Positions 1 through 7,371 of a stretch of DNA of 64,000 bases are shown piece after piece. The position numbers were made by a program, and so were the translations under genes. The notes under the pieces are model-generated. The model was given only the letters and a program-made list of their open reading frames with translations, searched no databases and was not told the DNA's origin. How positions within the stretch are numbered: the first letter of the stretch is position 1; each line of letters begins with the position of its first letter. This DNA is from Luteitalea pratensis (GTDB lineage: Bacteria > Acidobacteriota > Vicinamibacteria > Vicinamibacterales > Vicinamibacteraceae): NCBI RefSeq assembly GCF_001618865.1, contig NZ_CP015136.1, positions 2,143,001 through 2,207,000 on the forward strand, read 5' to 3'.

Positions 1-1
1 G

Positions 2-103
2 CGCATCGTGTCGCACGATTTCGACATGGGCGACTGGGCCCCGGAACAGACCATCGCGGTCGACGGCAAGACCGTCTACGTCTGGACGATTCCGCAGAAG
101 TGA
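2..103 (+). CDS. C-terminal tail of an unidentified protein (partial)
   Basis: An open frame enters from the left edge and ends at TGA 101-103. It encodes about 33 residues ending VYVWTIPQK. The fragment is too short to assign a family. It converges on the histidine kinase gene that follows on the other strand, with only 13 bases between the two stops. The codon usage is GC-rich like its neighbours, so it is probably the end of a real gene that starts outside the window. Confidence 0.6.
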   Translation, partial: RIVSHDFDMGDWAPEQTIAVDGKTVYVWTIPQK

Positions 104-116
104 TGCGGGGCGTTCG

Positions 117-2345
117 TCAGGGCCGTGGGAATTCCCTCGCGGCCATGAGCCGATCGTCCTGGAGCCTGGCCAGCGTCTCGACGAGCAGCCTCGGCTCGAC
201 CGGCTTGGCCAGGTGGGCGACGAACCCGGCCTGCAGCGCGCGCTGACGATCATCGGCGCGCGCCAGTCCACTCAGCGCGATCGCCTTCACGTCGGCGTCC
301 CGGCTGACCGCCGCGAGCAGGCCGAAGCCGTCCATCCCGGGCATGCTCAGGTCGGTCACGAGCACGTCGGCCGGCCGCTGCAGCCACGCCGCGAGTGCCT
401 CCTGCGCCGACAGCGCCGTGCGCACCTCGGCACCTTCCCGAGTCAGCACGAACGCAATCAGGTCGACGGTGTCCCGGTGGTCGTCGACGACCATGACATC
501 GAGTGCCACGAGGCGCCGGTCTGCAGGAGCGGACACGACAGGCGACTCGTCATCGACCAGGTCGGTCCGTGTCAGGCCCACGCCCTCCTCGCGCCGGACG
601 CCCGCGAGCGGCAACCGCACCGAGAAGCACGAGCCCATGCCGGGCCCACCGCTCTCCGCCGCAATCGATCCGCCCAGATGGTCGACGATGTACTTGGTGA
701 TCGAGAGGCCGAGGCCGAGGCCCTCGTGCGGCCGGGTCGAACTCGTGTCGGCCTGCCGGAAACGCTCGAAGATCGTCGGCAGCAGCATCGGGGCGATGCC
801 GTCGCCCGTGTCCGTGACCTCCAGGCGGGCCATCCCGTCGCGTTCGCCGCACGTCACACGGATGCGGCCGCCGGGCGCCGTGAACTTCACCGCGTTGGCA
901 AACAGGTTGGACACGACCTGCCGCACGCGTTCCCGGTCGGCCACCACGAACAGATCGTCTTGCACGTGCAGTTCGAGGTCGAGGCCCTTGACGTCGGCCT
1001 GCGGGCGGAGTTCGTCGACCGTCTCGCGCACCACGCTGGCAAGCGGCAGTGTCACGAGGTGGAAGACCAGCTTGCCGGTGACGATCCGTGACACGTCCAG
1101 CATGTCGTTGATCAGCTGCGTCTGCTGCCGCAGGTTGCGTTCGATGGTGTCGAGCGCGCGTCCCGACGTCTCCGACTCCAGCGGAGTCGTGCGCAGGACC
1201 TGCACCCAGCCGAGCACCGACTGCATGGGGGACCGCAGTTCGTGCGATAGCACGGCGAGGAACTCGTCCTTCGCCCGGCTCGATCGCTCCGCGGACTCGC
1301 GCGACGCCTCCGCGACTTCGAGCAGCGTCTGGCGTTCCGCGATGCCGTCCTGCAGGTGCTCGTTGAGCGCGCGGATGTGTTCCTCGGTGGCGCGATCGGC
1401 GGTCACGTCCTGCACCACGCCCTGCACCAATGTCAGCACGCCGACCGCGTCGAAGAGCATGCGGCCCCGATCCTCGATCCACACCGGTCCGTGGCGGCCG
1501 AACAGGTAAGCCTCCGCCAGCCGGTACTGGGATCGATATTGGCCATCGGCAGTGCGCGCCGCGCGCCGCACGATCGCCAGGTAGGCCTCGCGGTCGTCGG
1601 GATGGATGATTTCCGTGCCGGTGTGGCGGTCGTGAGGCAGGCGATCGGCGGGGACGCCGAGCACGTCGCTCGCCGAGGCGCTGTAGGTGACCCGATCCAG
1701 CCGCGGGTCATACTCCCACGCGGCCATACCGGCCGCCTCGAGGGCGCGATGCAGGCGTTCCTGGTGGCGGAGGATGGAGTCCTGCAGGCGCCGCTGCTCG
1801 GTGATGTCACGGAAGACCACCGAGATGCCTTCGGCGGTCGGTGCGATGTGCAACTGCGCCCAGCGCGTGTCCTTGATGATCGACGGCAGTTCCACTCGAA
1901 TGGCCTCGCGCCCCTCCATGACCTGCCGGTAGTACGACTCGAGCGGCGTGCCGATCGCCTGCGGAAAGACCTCCCAGCACACGCGCCCGATGAGCTCCCG
2001 CTCGCTCATCCCGAAGTAGACCTGGGCCCCCTCGTTGACGTAGGTAAAGCGCCAGCCGAAATCGACGGCGACGAAGGCGTCCGTGATGCTGTCGAGCACG
2101 GTCTGCTCGCGATGCTCGGCGCGGTCGGTGCGTAACCGCGCAGTCCGCGTGAGGTGCGTCAGCCAGGCGATCAGGCCTCCGACGATGAGGAAGACGGTGA
2201 CTGCCACGGAACGGAGCGGGCCAAAGGGCGAACCCGGGCCGGGGTCGCGTGTTGCGAGCACCCAGCAACTCACGGCCGTGGCCGCACCGGCAAGCACCGC
2301 AGGGCCATATCGGCCGATTCGAGAGTCGGACCGCCAGGTGGACAC
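117..2345 (-). CDS. Membrane PAS-PAS hybrid sensor histidine kinase/response regulator
   Basis: This 742-aa protein starts at GTG. Two hydrophobic segments lie near residues 13-31 and 44-62. Two PAS domains follow (about 80-185 and 195-320; the second holds the PAC-like stretch VVQDVTADRATEEH). Next come a short coiled linker, a HisKA domain with the phospho-acceptor in VLSHELRSP (His368), a HATPase_c domain (NLFANAVKF N-box, DTGDGI G1 box, GLGLGLSI G2 box) and a C-terminal receiver domain with VLVTDLSMPG (Asp665) and the conserved Lys in LAKPVEP. It should autophosphorylate and pass phosphate to its own receiver. No DNA-binding output domain and no cognate regulator lie next to it, so the output partner is elsewhere. 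The signal sensed is unknown. Confidence 0.93.
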   Translation of the reverse strand: MSTWRSDSRIGRYGPAVLAGAATAVSCWVLATRDPGPGSPFGPLRSVAVTVFLIVGGLIAWLTHLTRTARLRTDRAEHREQTVLDSITDAFVAVDFGWRFTYVNEGAQVYFGMSERELIGRVCWEVFPQAIGTPLESYYRQVMEGREAIRVELPSIIKDTRWAQLHIAPTAEGISVVFRDITEQRRLQDSILRHQERLHRALEAAGMAAWEYDPRLDRVTYSASASDVLGVPADRLPHDRHTGTEIIHPDDREAYLAIVRRAARTADGQYRSQYRLAEAYLFGRHGPVWIEDRGRMLFDAVGVLTLVQGVVQDVTADRATEEHIRALNEHLQDGIAERQTLLEVAEASRESAERSSRAKDEFLAVLSHELRSPMQSVLGWVQVLRTTPLESETSGRALDTIERNLRQQTQLINDMLDVSRIVTGKLVFHLVTLPLASVVRETVDELRPQADVKGLDLELHVQDDLFVVADRERVRQVVSNLFANAVKFTAPGGRIRVTCGERDGMARLEVTDTGDGIAPMLLPTIFERFRQADTSSTRPHEGLGLGLSITKYIVDHLGGSIAAESGGPGMGSCFSVRLPLAGVRREEGVGLTRTDLVDDESPVVSAPADRRLVALDVMVVDDHRDTVDLIAFVLTREGAEVRTALSAQEALAAWLQRPADVLVTDLSMPGMDGFGLLAAVSRDADVKAIALSGLARADDRQRALQAGFVAHLAKPVEPRLLVETLARLQDDRLMAAREFPRP

Positions 2346-2450
2346 GGGATGGAAACCAGGCGGGGAGAAGTCCGCTCATCCGTGAGTTGACCCGAACGGC
2401 CCAGCTCAGGTCAAGCTTAGCAGTCGCTTTTCAGGCGGCCGAGTGTCACA

Positions 2451-3296
2451 TCACCGCTCGACGCCCTGTGGGCGCAGTGCCCGGGCCGTGGTCGCCACCA
2501 GCACGAGCCCACCACCGATGCTGCCAACAATCCCCGGCGTTTCGCCGTGGACGAGAAACGTCCAGAGGGGATTCAGCGCGGGTTCGAGCAGGAGCAACAG
2601 CGCGGCCTCCAGCGCCGGCAGCTTGCCGATGCCGCGAGTCAGCAGCACGTAGGCGAGCGCCAGCTGGAAACACCCGAGATACGCGATGACCGCCCAGTCG
2701 ATGGGTCCTGCCGCCCGGACGGGGAAAGCGACCGGGGCACAGAGCAGGAACGCGAAGACGTTGCCGTAGAACGTCGCCGCCATCGCTCCCTTCAGGCCCT
2801 CCGCTCGCGAGATGAGCCGCACGCCGGCCAGCACCAGCGCCCAGGTCACACCGCTCACCGCCCCGATGATGTTGCCGAATGCGGGATTGGGCGCGGTGGC
2901 CGACGGCGTCACCGTCCCGGCAAAGAGCAGCCCGAGGCCGACGAACACGACGCACAGGAACGGGATGTCGCGGGCGTGCACGCGCTCGGCGAGCAGCCAC
3001 GGTCCGAGCAGGACGAGATAGAGCGGCGCCGCGGCCTGCAGGAAAACCGCGTGCGCGGCGGTCGTCTGCTTGTTGGCGACGATGAAGGTGATGAACGTGA
3101 CGGCGATGAACAGGCCGACCGACAGCGTGCGCCACGTCGGCCGCAACGGGAACCGCGCGACCAGCAGGAGGAAGACGGCAGCCACCGCCGACCTGAACCC
3201 CGCGATCTGCCAGGACGTCAGCACGGTGGCCTTGACGACGACGCCGGCAGTCGAGAACAGCATCGCAGCCAACAGCACCTGCAGGCGTCCGCTCAT
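2451..3296 (-). CDS. EamA/DMT-family transporter
   Basis: A 281-aa integral membrane protein with about ten hydrophobic segments, the usual size for EamA drug/metabolite transporters made of two five-helix halves. The open frame runs 136 codons further upstream, but that part is translated repeat DNA (runs of P, R, S), so the start is placed at ATG 3296 (MSGRLQVLLAAMLFS). That start has a TACGAT box 8 nt upstream and no Shine-Dalgarno sequence, which fits a leaderless message. The family exports amino acids, nucleotides or other metabolites. The substrate cannot be told from sequence. Confidence 0.88.
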   Translation of the reverse strand: MSGRLQVLLAAMLFSTAGVVVKATVLTSWQIAGFRSAVAAVFLLLVARFPLRPTWRTLSVGLFIAVTFITFIVANKQTTAAHAVFLQAAAPLYLVLLGPWLLAERVHARDIPFLCVVFVGLGLLFAGTVTPSATAPNPAFGNIIGAVSGVTWALVLAGVRLISRAEGLKGAMAATFYGNVFAFLLCAPVAFPVRAAGPIDWAVIAYLGCFQLALAYVLLTRGIGKLPALEAALLLLLEPALNPLWTFLVHGETPGIVGSIGGGLVLVATTARALRPQGVER

Positions 3297-3304
3297 CGGC
3301 GCGC

Positions 3305-3310
3305 ATCGTA
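3305..3310 (-). promoter_or_regulatory. -10 box (TACGAT) for the EamA gene, leaderless type
   Basis: TACGAT on the minus strand ends 8 nt before the ATG at 3296. Initiation at the usual distance would fall on or next to the start codon. No clear -35 hexamer is seen; the expected position lies in repeat DNA. Confidence 0.5.
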
Positions 3311-3316
3311 TCGTAG

Positions 3317-3420
3317 CGGTCGGGGATCGCGGATCGCGGATCGGGAACCGGGAACGGGGAAACGGGAAACGGGAATTGGGAACCGGGAACCGGGAAACGG
3401 GAATTGGGATTTGGGAATCG
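3317..3420. repeat. Degenerate 7-nt tandem array
   Basis: Consecutive 7-nt words of the GGATCGC, GGGAACC, GGAAACG and GGAATTG type fill about 100 bases between the EamA promoter and the GTAG palindromes. The word drifts by single substitutions but mostly keeps the 7-nt phase. Confidence 0.85.
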
Positions 3421-3429
3421 CTGGCGGCC

Positions 3430-3543
3430 GAACGTCGGGTCGAGCTTGCTCGACGCATGTCGAGTACCCGCAGGTGTAGGCGCCGAGCTTGCTCGACGCG
3501 TCGAGTACCCGCAGGTGTAGGCGTCGAGCTTGCTCGACGCATG
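3430..3543 (+). repeat. Three tandem copies of a GTAG-type palindrome unit
   Basis: The palindrome GTCGAGCTTGCTCGAC occurs at 3439-3454, about 3484-3497 (one arm changed) and 3523-3538. The copies are separated by a conserved spacer with GTACCCGCAGGTGTAG, giving a unit of 41-43 bp. Copies two and three carry the GTAG head at 3476 and 3517. The array lies just upstream of the DUF2911 gene. Confidence 0.85.
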
Positions 3544-3585
3544 GCGACATCGTCTGTGGTGAAATTGCTCCTCAGGGAGAGAGCC

Positions 3586-4233
3586 ATGCGACTGACGACC
3601 CTGATTTCGACCCTCGCACTGTGTTGCTGGCTGGCCGTGCCCGCATTCGCGCAATCGGTCCCCGAGGTGAAGCTGCCGCCCTCACCGCCGGGCCAGGCCG
3701 CCATTCAGGTAGCCGGCACGTGGACGAAGACCCAGGACGGCGGGCAGCGCTACGAAGGCGGCAAGTGGATCGTCGTCGACTACAGCCGGCCGACGCTCAA
3801 GGGACGCACCAACATCTTCGGCAGCGGCACCGAGTACGGCAAGGCCGTGAGCGACGGCGAGCCTGTCTGGCGTGCTGGCGCCAACGCCACGACCACGCTG
3901 ACGACCCAGGTGCCGCTTGTGGTCGGCGGCAAGACGTTGGCACCAGGCGTCTACAACGTGTTCGTGGAACTGAAGCCCGGGGCCTGGACGCTCGTGCTGA
4001 CCAACCAGCCGCGGCAGCCGAAGTACGACCGGGCCGACAAGATGAACCTGTACGGTTCGTACAACTACGACCCGAACTTCGACGTTGCACGCGCGCCCAT
4101 GCAGATGGACAACATCGATCAGAAGCTCGAGGAGTTCACGATCACGTTCCTGACCGTCAACGACCGCTCGTGGTTGCTCACGTTGGCCTGGGAGAACACG
4201 ATCGCCTCCGCGCCGATCGAACTCACGAAGTAG
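3586..4233 (+). CDS. Secreted DUF2911-domain protein
   Basis: A 215-aa protein with a Sec signal peptide (MRLTTLISTLALCCWLAVP, cleavage near AFA-QS). The body matches the DUF2911 pattern: a GxxW/GRxxI region, VVGGKTLAPGVYNVFVE, then a W-T-L-V-L strand and a C-terminal beta-rich part ending near LLTLAWENT. The function of the family is unknown; it is common in secreted proteins of Bacteroidota and Acidobacteriota. The start at ATG 3586 has a purine-rich AGGGAGAG just upstream. The frame is open far upstream through repeat DNA, which is rejected. The stop codon TAG forms part of a GTAG palindrome. Confidence 0.85.
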   Translation: MRLTTLISTLALCCWLAVPAFAQSVPEVKLPPSPPGQAAIQVAGTWTKTQDGGQRYEGGKWIVVDYSRPTLKGRTNIFGSGTEYGKAVSDGEPVWRAGANATTTLTTQVPLVVGGKTLAPGVYNVFVELKPGAWTLVLTNQPRQPKYDRADKMNLYGSYNYDPNFDVARAPMQMDNIDQKLEEFTITFLTVNDRSWLLTLAWENTIASAPIELTK

Positions 4234-4254
4234 GTGCCGGACTCTGTCCGGCAC
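4230..4254 (+). repeat. GTAG palindrome overlapping the DUF2911 stop codon
   Basis: GTAG followed by the hairpin GTGCCGGAC-TCT-GTCCGGCAC. The TAG of the head is the stop codon of the preceding gene (4231-4233). The hairpin could act as a transcript end, but no U-run follows. Confidence 0.8.
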
Positions 4255-4325
4255 GGGTTACGGCAGACCGTCAGACAAGGTGTCCATGGCGGCAACGCCA
4301 CCGACCGGCGCGAATCAGGGAATTT

Positions 4326-4379
4326 GTAGCCGCGGGACTTGTCCCGCGGGCAGCGCGCCGGACAAGTCCGGCGCCTACG
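4326..4379. repeat. REPIN-like pair of inverted GTAG palindromes
   Basis: A GTAG head (4326-4329) and stem CCGCGGGAC-TT-GTCCCGCGG are followed, after six bases, by GCGCCGGAC-AA-GTCCGGCGC-CTAC. The second element is the same design in reverse. Two REP-like units facing each other with GTAG/CTAC at the outer ends is the layout described for REPINs. It lies between convergent genes. Confidence 0.8.
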
Positions 4380-4400
4380 AGATTCGTTGGAGTCCGACGG

Positions 4401-5426
4401 CTACAACCGCGGCGCGGTGGCCTCCACGTACAGGCTGTAGAGCGACTGGCTGCCGGTCATGAACAGCCGGTTGCCCTTGGCGCCACCGAAGCACAGGTTG
4501 CTGCACACTTCGGGCAGATCGATCTGGCCGATGTGCGTGCCGTCGGGCGCGATGACGCGCACGCCGTCGTATCCCGCACCCGCCCACCCCGCGCTCGCCC
4601 AGATGTTGCCGTCGGCATCGCACCGGATACCGTCGGCGCCGCCCTTGCCCATATCGTGGAACAGGCGGCCGTTCGCGAGCCCCTTGCCGCCCGAGACGTC
4701 GAAGACATGGATGCCACGCGGCCGGCCGGCCGACGGGTTCTCGGTGTCCGCCACGTACAGCTTCGTGTAGTCGGGCGAGAAACACAGGCCGTTCGGCCGC
4801 TTGATCGATTCGGCCATCGGCGTGGCGACCTTCGTCGCCGGGTCCCAGCGATAGACTCGCGTCGGCAGCTTGAACTCCTCCAGCACCCCCTCGTACCGCG
4901 ACAGCAGGCCGTAGCCCGGGTCGGTGAACCACAGCGATCCGTCCGGGTGCGCGACGACGTCGTTGGGGGAGTTGAGCGGCTGCCCATCGACGCCGTCCAC
5001 GAGGACGGTGATCGCGCCGTTGGGCTCGGTGCGCACGACGCGCCGCCGCTCGCACGTCACCAGGCGTCCCTGCAGGTCGCGCGTGTTGCCGTTGCAGTTG
5101 TTCGACGGCTGTCGGAACACGCTGACCGCGCCGGTCTCCTCGGCCCAGCGCAGCATCCGGTCATTCGGGATGTCGCTCCACAGCAGGCATCGCAGATCGC
5201 CGAACCACACCGGTCCCTCGGCCCAGCGGCAGCCCGTGTAGAGCCGCTCGACGACGGCAGCGCCGACGCGGTACTTGTCGAAACGCGGGTCCAGCGACCG
5301 TACCGACGGGTCCGGGTAGCGCACGATGGCGGGCGCCTGCGGGGGCGCGATGGGCTGCGCGACGAGATCGCGAGGCGCCAGGGCGACGGCAGCGGCTGGC
5401 AACGACAGGAAGGCACGACGATCCAC
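4401..5426 (-). CDS. Tat-exported SMP-30/gluconolactonase-family protein
   Basis: A 341-aa protein of the SMP-30/LRE beta-propeller family, which hydrolyses sugar lactones with a bound divalent metal. Visible family features are AEGPVWFGDLRCLLWSDI, NSPNDVVAHPDGSLWFTDP, RPNGLCFSPDYTKLYVADT, GGADGIRCDADGNIWAS and the C-terminal NLCFGGAKGNRLF. The N-terminus (VDRRAFLSLPAAAVALA) has a twin-arginine pattern. GTG 5426 is chosen as start because AGGAG lies 7 nt upstream at 5434-5438; the frame stays open for 332 more codons, but that part overlaps the cytochrome gene and repeats. It is probably periplasmic, acting on aldonolactones made by sugar oxidation. Confidence 0.9.
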   Translation of the reverse strand: MDRRAFLSLPAAAVALAPRDLVAQPIAPPQAPAIVRYPDPSVRSLDPRFDKYRVGAAVVERLYTGCRWAEGPVWFGDLRCLLWSDIPNDRMLRWAEETGAVSVFRQPSNNCNGNTRDLQGRLVTCERRRVVRTEPNGAITVLVDGVDGQPLNSPNDVVAHPDGSLWFTDPGYGLLSRYEGVLEEFKLPTRVYRWDPATKVATPMAESIKRPNGLCFSPDYTKLYVADTENPSAGRPRGIHVFDVSGGKGLANGRLFHDMGKGGADGIRCDADGNIWASAGWAGAGYDGVRVIAPDGTHIGQIDLPEVCSNLCFGGAKGNRLFMTGSQSLYSLYVEATAPRL

Positions 5427-5546
5427 GACTGATCTCCTGGATGGCGATGATGAGCGTCGCCAGACTGTACATGACCGCTCGTGTTCGCGCGAGCGCTCCG
5501 TCACGTTGAACACGTGAGGAGACCAGCGCGTCGTCGGGACGCGCCG

Positions 5547-5552
5547 TACTGC
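5547..5552 (+). promoter_or_regulatory. Possible -10 box (TACTGC) for the cytochrome gene
   Basis: TACTGC ends 6 nt before ATG 5559, the spacing seen at other leaderless starts in this window. The last base departs from TAnnnT, so support is weak. Confidence 0.3.
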
Positions 5553-5558
5553 GTACGC

Positions 5559-6410
5559 ATGCCGATCCTGTTGAAATGGATCACCCGCACGGTGATCACC
5601 CTGCTGGTGCTCGTGGTGTTGCTGGTCGCGGCCGTGTTCGCGAGTTCGATGGTGATCCGGCGCCGCACGTGGGACGTGCCGGCGACGGCAATCGCCGTCG
5701 TGCCCACCGATGCCGCGGCGATCGCCGAGGGCGGGCGCCTGGCACGCATCCTGGGGTGCACCGACTGCCACGGCGAGCATCTCGAAGGACGGCTGTTCTT
5801 CAGCGAGCCGCACGTCGCCGACATGGTCGCGCCCAACCTGTCGCGGCTGGTGCCGAGCTACTCGGACGCCGAACTGGCGCGCGCCATCCGTCACGGCATC
5901 CGGCGCGACGGCACCGGGATCTTCGCGATGCCGTCGGCGTCGTTCTTCCACCTGTCCGACGAGGACCTCGGCCGGCTGATCGCCTACCTCCGTCGCCAGC
6001 CTCGCCGCGACGGCGACGAGCGCGTGACATCCATCGGTCCGATCGGGCATGTCGGCGTCGCCACGGGACGCTTCCAGACCGTCGCCGCCACCATGGACCA
6101 TGGCGCCACGCGGATGGTGCAGGCACCCCTGGCGAAGACCGCAGCGCGTGGCGAATACCTCGCGCGCATCGCCTGCAGCGAATGCCACGGCCTGACTTTC
6201 GGCGGTGGCCTCGACGGCAAGGCGCCGCCACTCCTCATCGCGGCCGCCTATCCGGATGACGCCTTCCGTCAACTGATGCGCACCGGAGAGACGCTCGGCA
6301 AGCGCGACCTGTACCTGATGGACGATGTGGCCAGGCACCGCTTTTCGCATTTCAGCGACGACGAGGTCACCGCGCTGCACACGTATTTCAGGACGCTCAC
6401 AGCGCGATGA
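5559..6410 (+). CDS. Membrane-anchored diheme cytochrome c
   Basis: A 283-aa protein with an N-terminal membrane helix (residues about 8-30, ITRTVITLLVLVVLLVAAVF) and two class I cytochrome c domains. The heme sites are CTDCH (Cys67, Cys70, His71) and CSECH (Cys206, Cys209, His210). Candidate axial Met residues lie downstream of each (for example GIFAMPS). ATG 5559 is preferred because the upstream open codons are basic and lack a signal. Such proteins commonly take electrons from periplasmic sugar or alcohol dehydrogenases. It is divergent from the SMP-30 gene, so a shared role in sugar oxidation is possible. Confidence 0.88.
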   Translation: MPILLKWITRTVITLLVLVVLLVAAVFASSMVIRRRTWDVPATAIAVVPTDAAAIAEGGRLARILGCTDCHGEHLEGRLFFSEPHVADMVAPNLSRLVPSYSDAELARAIRHGIRRDGTGIFAMPSASFFHLSDEDLGRLIAYLRRQPRRDGDERVTSIGPIGHVGVATGRFQTVAATMDHGATRMVQAPLAKTAARGEYLARIACSECHGLTFGGGLDGKAPPLLIAAAYPDDAFRQLMRTGETLGKRDLYLMDDVARHRFSHFSDDEVTALHTYFRTLTAR

Positions 6411-6416
6411 GCGGCG

Positions 6417-6478
6417 TCTCAAGCCTCAAGCCTCAAGCCTCAAGCCTCAAGCCTCAAGCCTCAAGCCTCAAGCCTCAG
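6417..6478. repeat. 7-nt tandem array (CAAGCCT)
   Basis: About nine near-perfect copies of CAAGCCT, the last one drifting to CTCAGGT. The right end runs into the 3' end of the rhamnose mutarotase gene and supplies its TGA stop (complement of 6475-6477). Confidence 0.95.
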
Positions 6479-6816
6479 GTCTCAGACGTGTGGCTTAGCT
6501 CGAACACCTGGCGCAGGGGAACCTGCACCGGTGACGCATCGGCCTCGGTGTCCATGATGTCGGCCATCATGGCCCACCAGCGCTGCATCACGGGATGGCC
6601 TGGCAGCGCGTCGAGGTCGTGATCGGCGCGGCGGGTGAGCACCGCGAAGAGCGCGTGCGTCTCCTCGTCGAGGAAGATGCGGTAGTCGACCACGCCTGCC
6701 TCGCGTAGCAGCGCCACCAGTTCAGGCCAGATCGCGTCGTGCCGGCGCCGGTACTCCTCGGCCTGCCCCTCGTGCAGGCGCATCCGGAAGGCGACGGTCT
6801 CGGTGAGCGGCGTCAC
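6475..6816 (-). CDS. rhaM: L-rhamnose mutarotase family protein
   Basis: A 113-aa protein close to the usual length of about 104 aa. The family signature is clear: [52 protein letters not shown] and the Trp-rich [10 protein letters not shown]. RhaM interconverts the alpha and beta anomers of L-rhamnose. The start is GTG 6816, whose GTGA overlaps the TGA of the upstream VOC gene, so the two are translationally coupled. The last residues (SET) and the stop are encoded by the adjoining 7-nt array, suggesting the original C-terminus was replaced. Confidence 0.87.
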   Translation of the reverse strand: MTPLTETVAFRMRLHEGQAEEYRRRHDAIWPELVALLREAGVVDYRIFLDEETHALFAVLTRRADHDLDALPGHPVMQRWWAMMADIMDTEADASPVQVPLRQVFELSHTSET

Positions 6817-7205
6817 AGCATCGGCACCGTGCGCCGGGCGAGCTGGAGGGGCAGCCCCCACGGGTCCCGCAGCATCGCCAGATGGGAGCCATCGGGGTTG
6901 TGCAGGTGCTCGACGAGGGTTGCGCCGGCGGCGACGAGGCGGGCCGTGTCGGCATCGGGATCGGCAGACGAGAACGCGATGTGCAACTGCACGGGATGCA
7001 GGTCCCGATACAGATCGGTCGGAGCGGCAGCGTTGGTGTACAGCTCGATCATGGCCCGGCGCGAGGCATCGACAAGGAAGTGCATGTGCACGGGCGGATC
7101 GCCGCGGCGCACGATCTCCATGCCCAGATGCTCGACGTACCAGGCAGCCACGGCCACCGGATCGGAGACGTTGATGGCGAGATGTTCGAAAGGCAGGGCG
7201 GGCAT
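6813..7205 (-). CDS. VOC/glyoxalase-fold protein
   Basis: A 130-aa single VOC domain protein with two beta-alpha-beta-beta-beta halves: [20 protein letters not shown] at the start and [20 protein letters not shown] in the second half, then the typical [14 protein letters not shown]. His8 and a Glu in MIELY are likely metal ligands. The substrate is unknown. It is co-transcribed with rhaM (4-nt overlap), which hints at sugar metabolism. ATG 7205 has TACAAC 7 nt upstream, a leaderless arrangement. Confidence 0.82.
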   Translation of the reverse strand: MPALPFEHLAINVSDPVAVAAWYVEHLGMEIVRRGDPPVHMHFLVDASRRAMIELYTNAAAPTDLYRDLHPVQLHIAFSSADPDADTARLVAAGATLVEHLHNPDGSHLAMLRDPWGLPLQLARRTVPML

Positions 7206-7212
7206 CCGGGAG

Positions 7213-7218
7213 GTTGTA
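7213..7218 (-). promoter_or_regulatory. -10 box (TACAAC) for the VOC-rhaM pair, leaderless type
   Basis: TACAAC on the minus strand ends 7 nt before ATG 7205. No Shine-Dalgarno sequence intervenes. Confidence 0.45.
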
Positions 7219-7225
7219 CCACGGC

Positions 7226-7275
7226 TAATGCCTAATGCCTCATGCCTGATGCCTACCGCCTACCGCCAACCGCCT
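7226..7275. repeat. 7-nt tandem array (TAATGCC / TACCGCC)
   Basis: About seven words: TAATGCC twice, TCATGCC, TGATGCC, TACCGCC twice, AACCGCC. The word changes by substitution while the 7-nt phase is exact. A looser purine-rich tail continues to about 7340. Confidence 0.9.
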
Positions 7276-7358
7276 AAGGTCGAAGTTAGAAGGTGAAAGG
7301 TAAAAGTCGAAGGCCGAGGGCCGATTGCCGAAGGCCGGCCAGCGAAGCCGATGTGACG

Positions 7359-7364
7359 TAGGAT
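7359..7364 (+). promoter_or_regulatory. -10 box (TAGGAT) for the GH95 gene, leaderless type
   Basis: TAGGAT ends 7 nt before GTG 7372. It overlaps the alternative ATG at 7363, which argues that GTG 7372 is the true start. Confidence 0.5.
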
Positions 7365-7371
7365 GCGACGC

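Noticed and set aside
2387-2416. Possible TTGACC promoter upstream of the histidine kinase (minus strand)
   Set aside because: The -35-like TTGACC is present, but the hexamer 17 nt downstream (GTCAAC) is too far from consensus to support a call.
5427-6422. Long upstream extension of the SMP-30 frame
   Set aside because: It lies antisense to the cytochrome c gene, whose two heme motifs are certain; the AGGAG at 5434 supports the short form.
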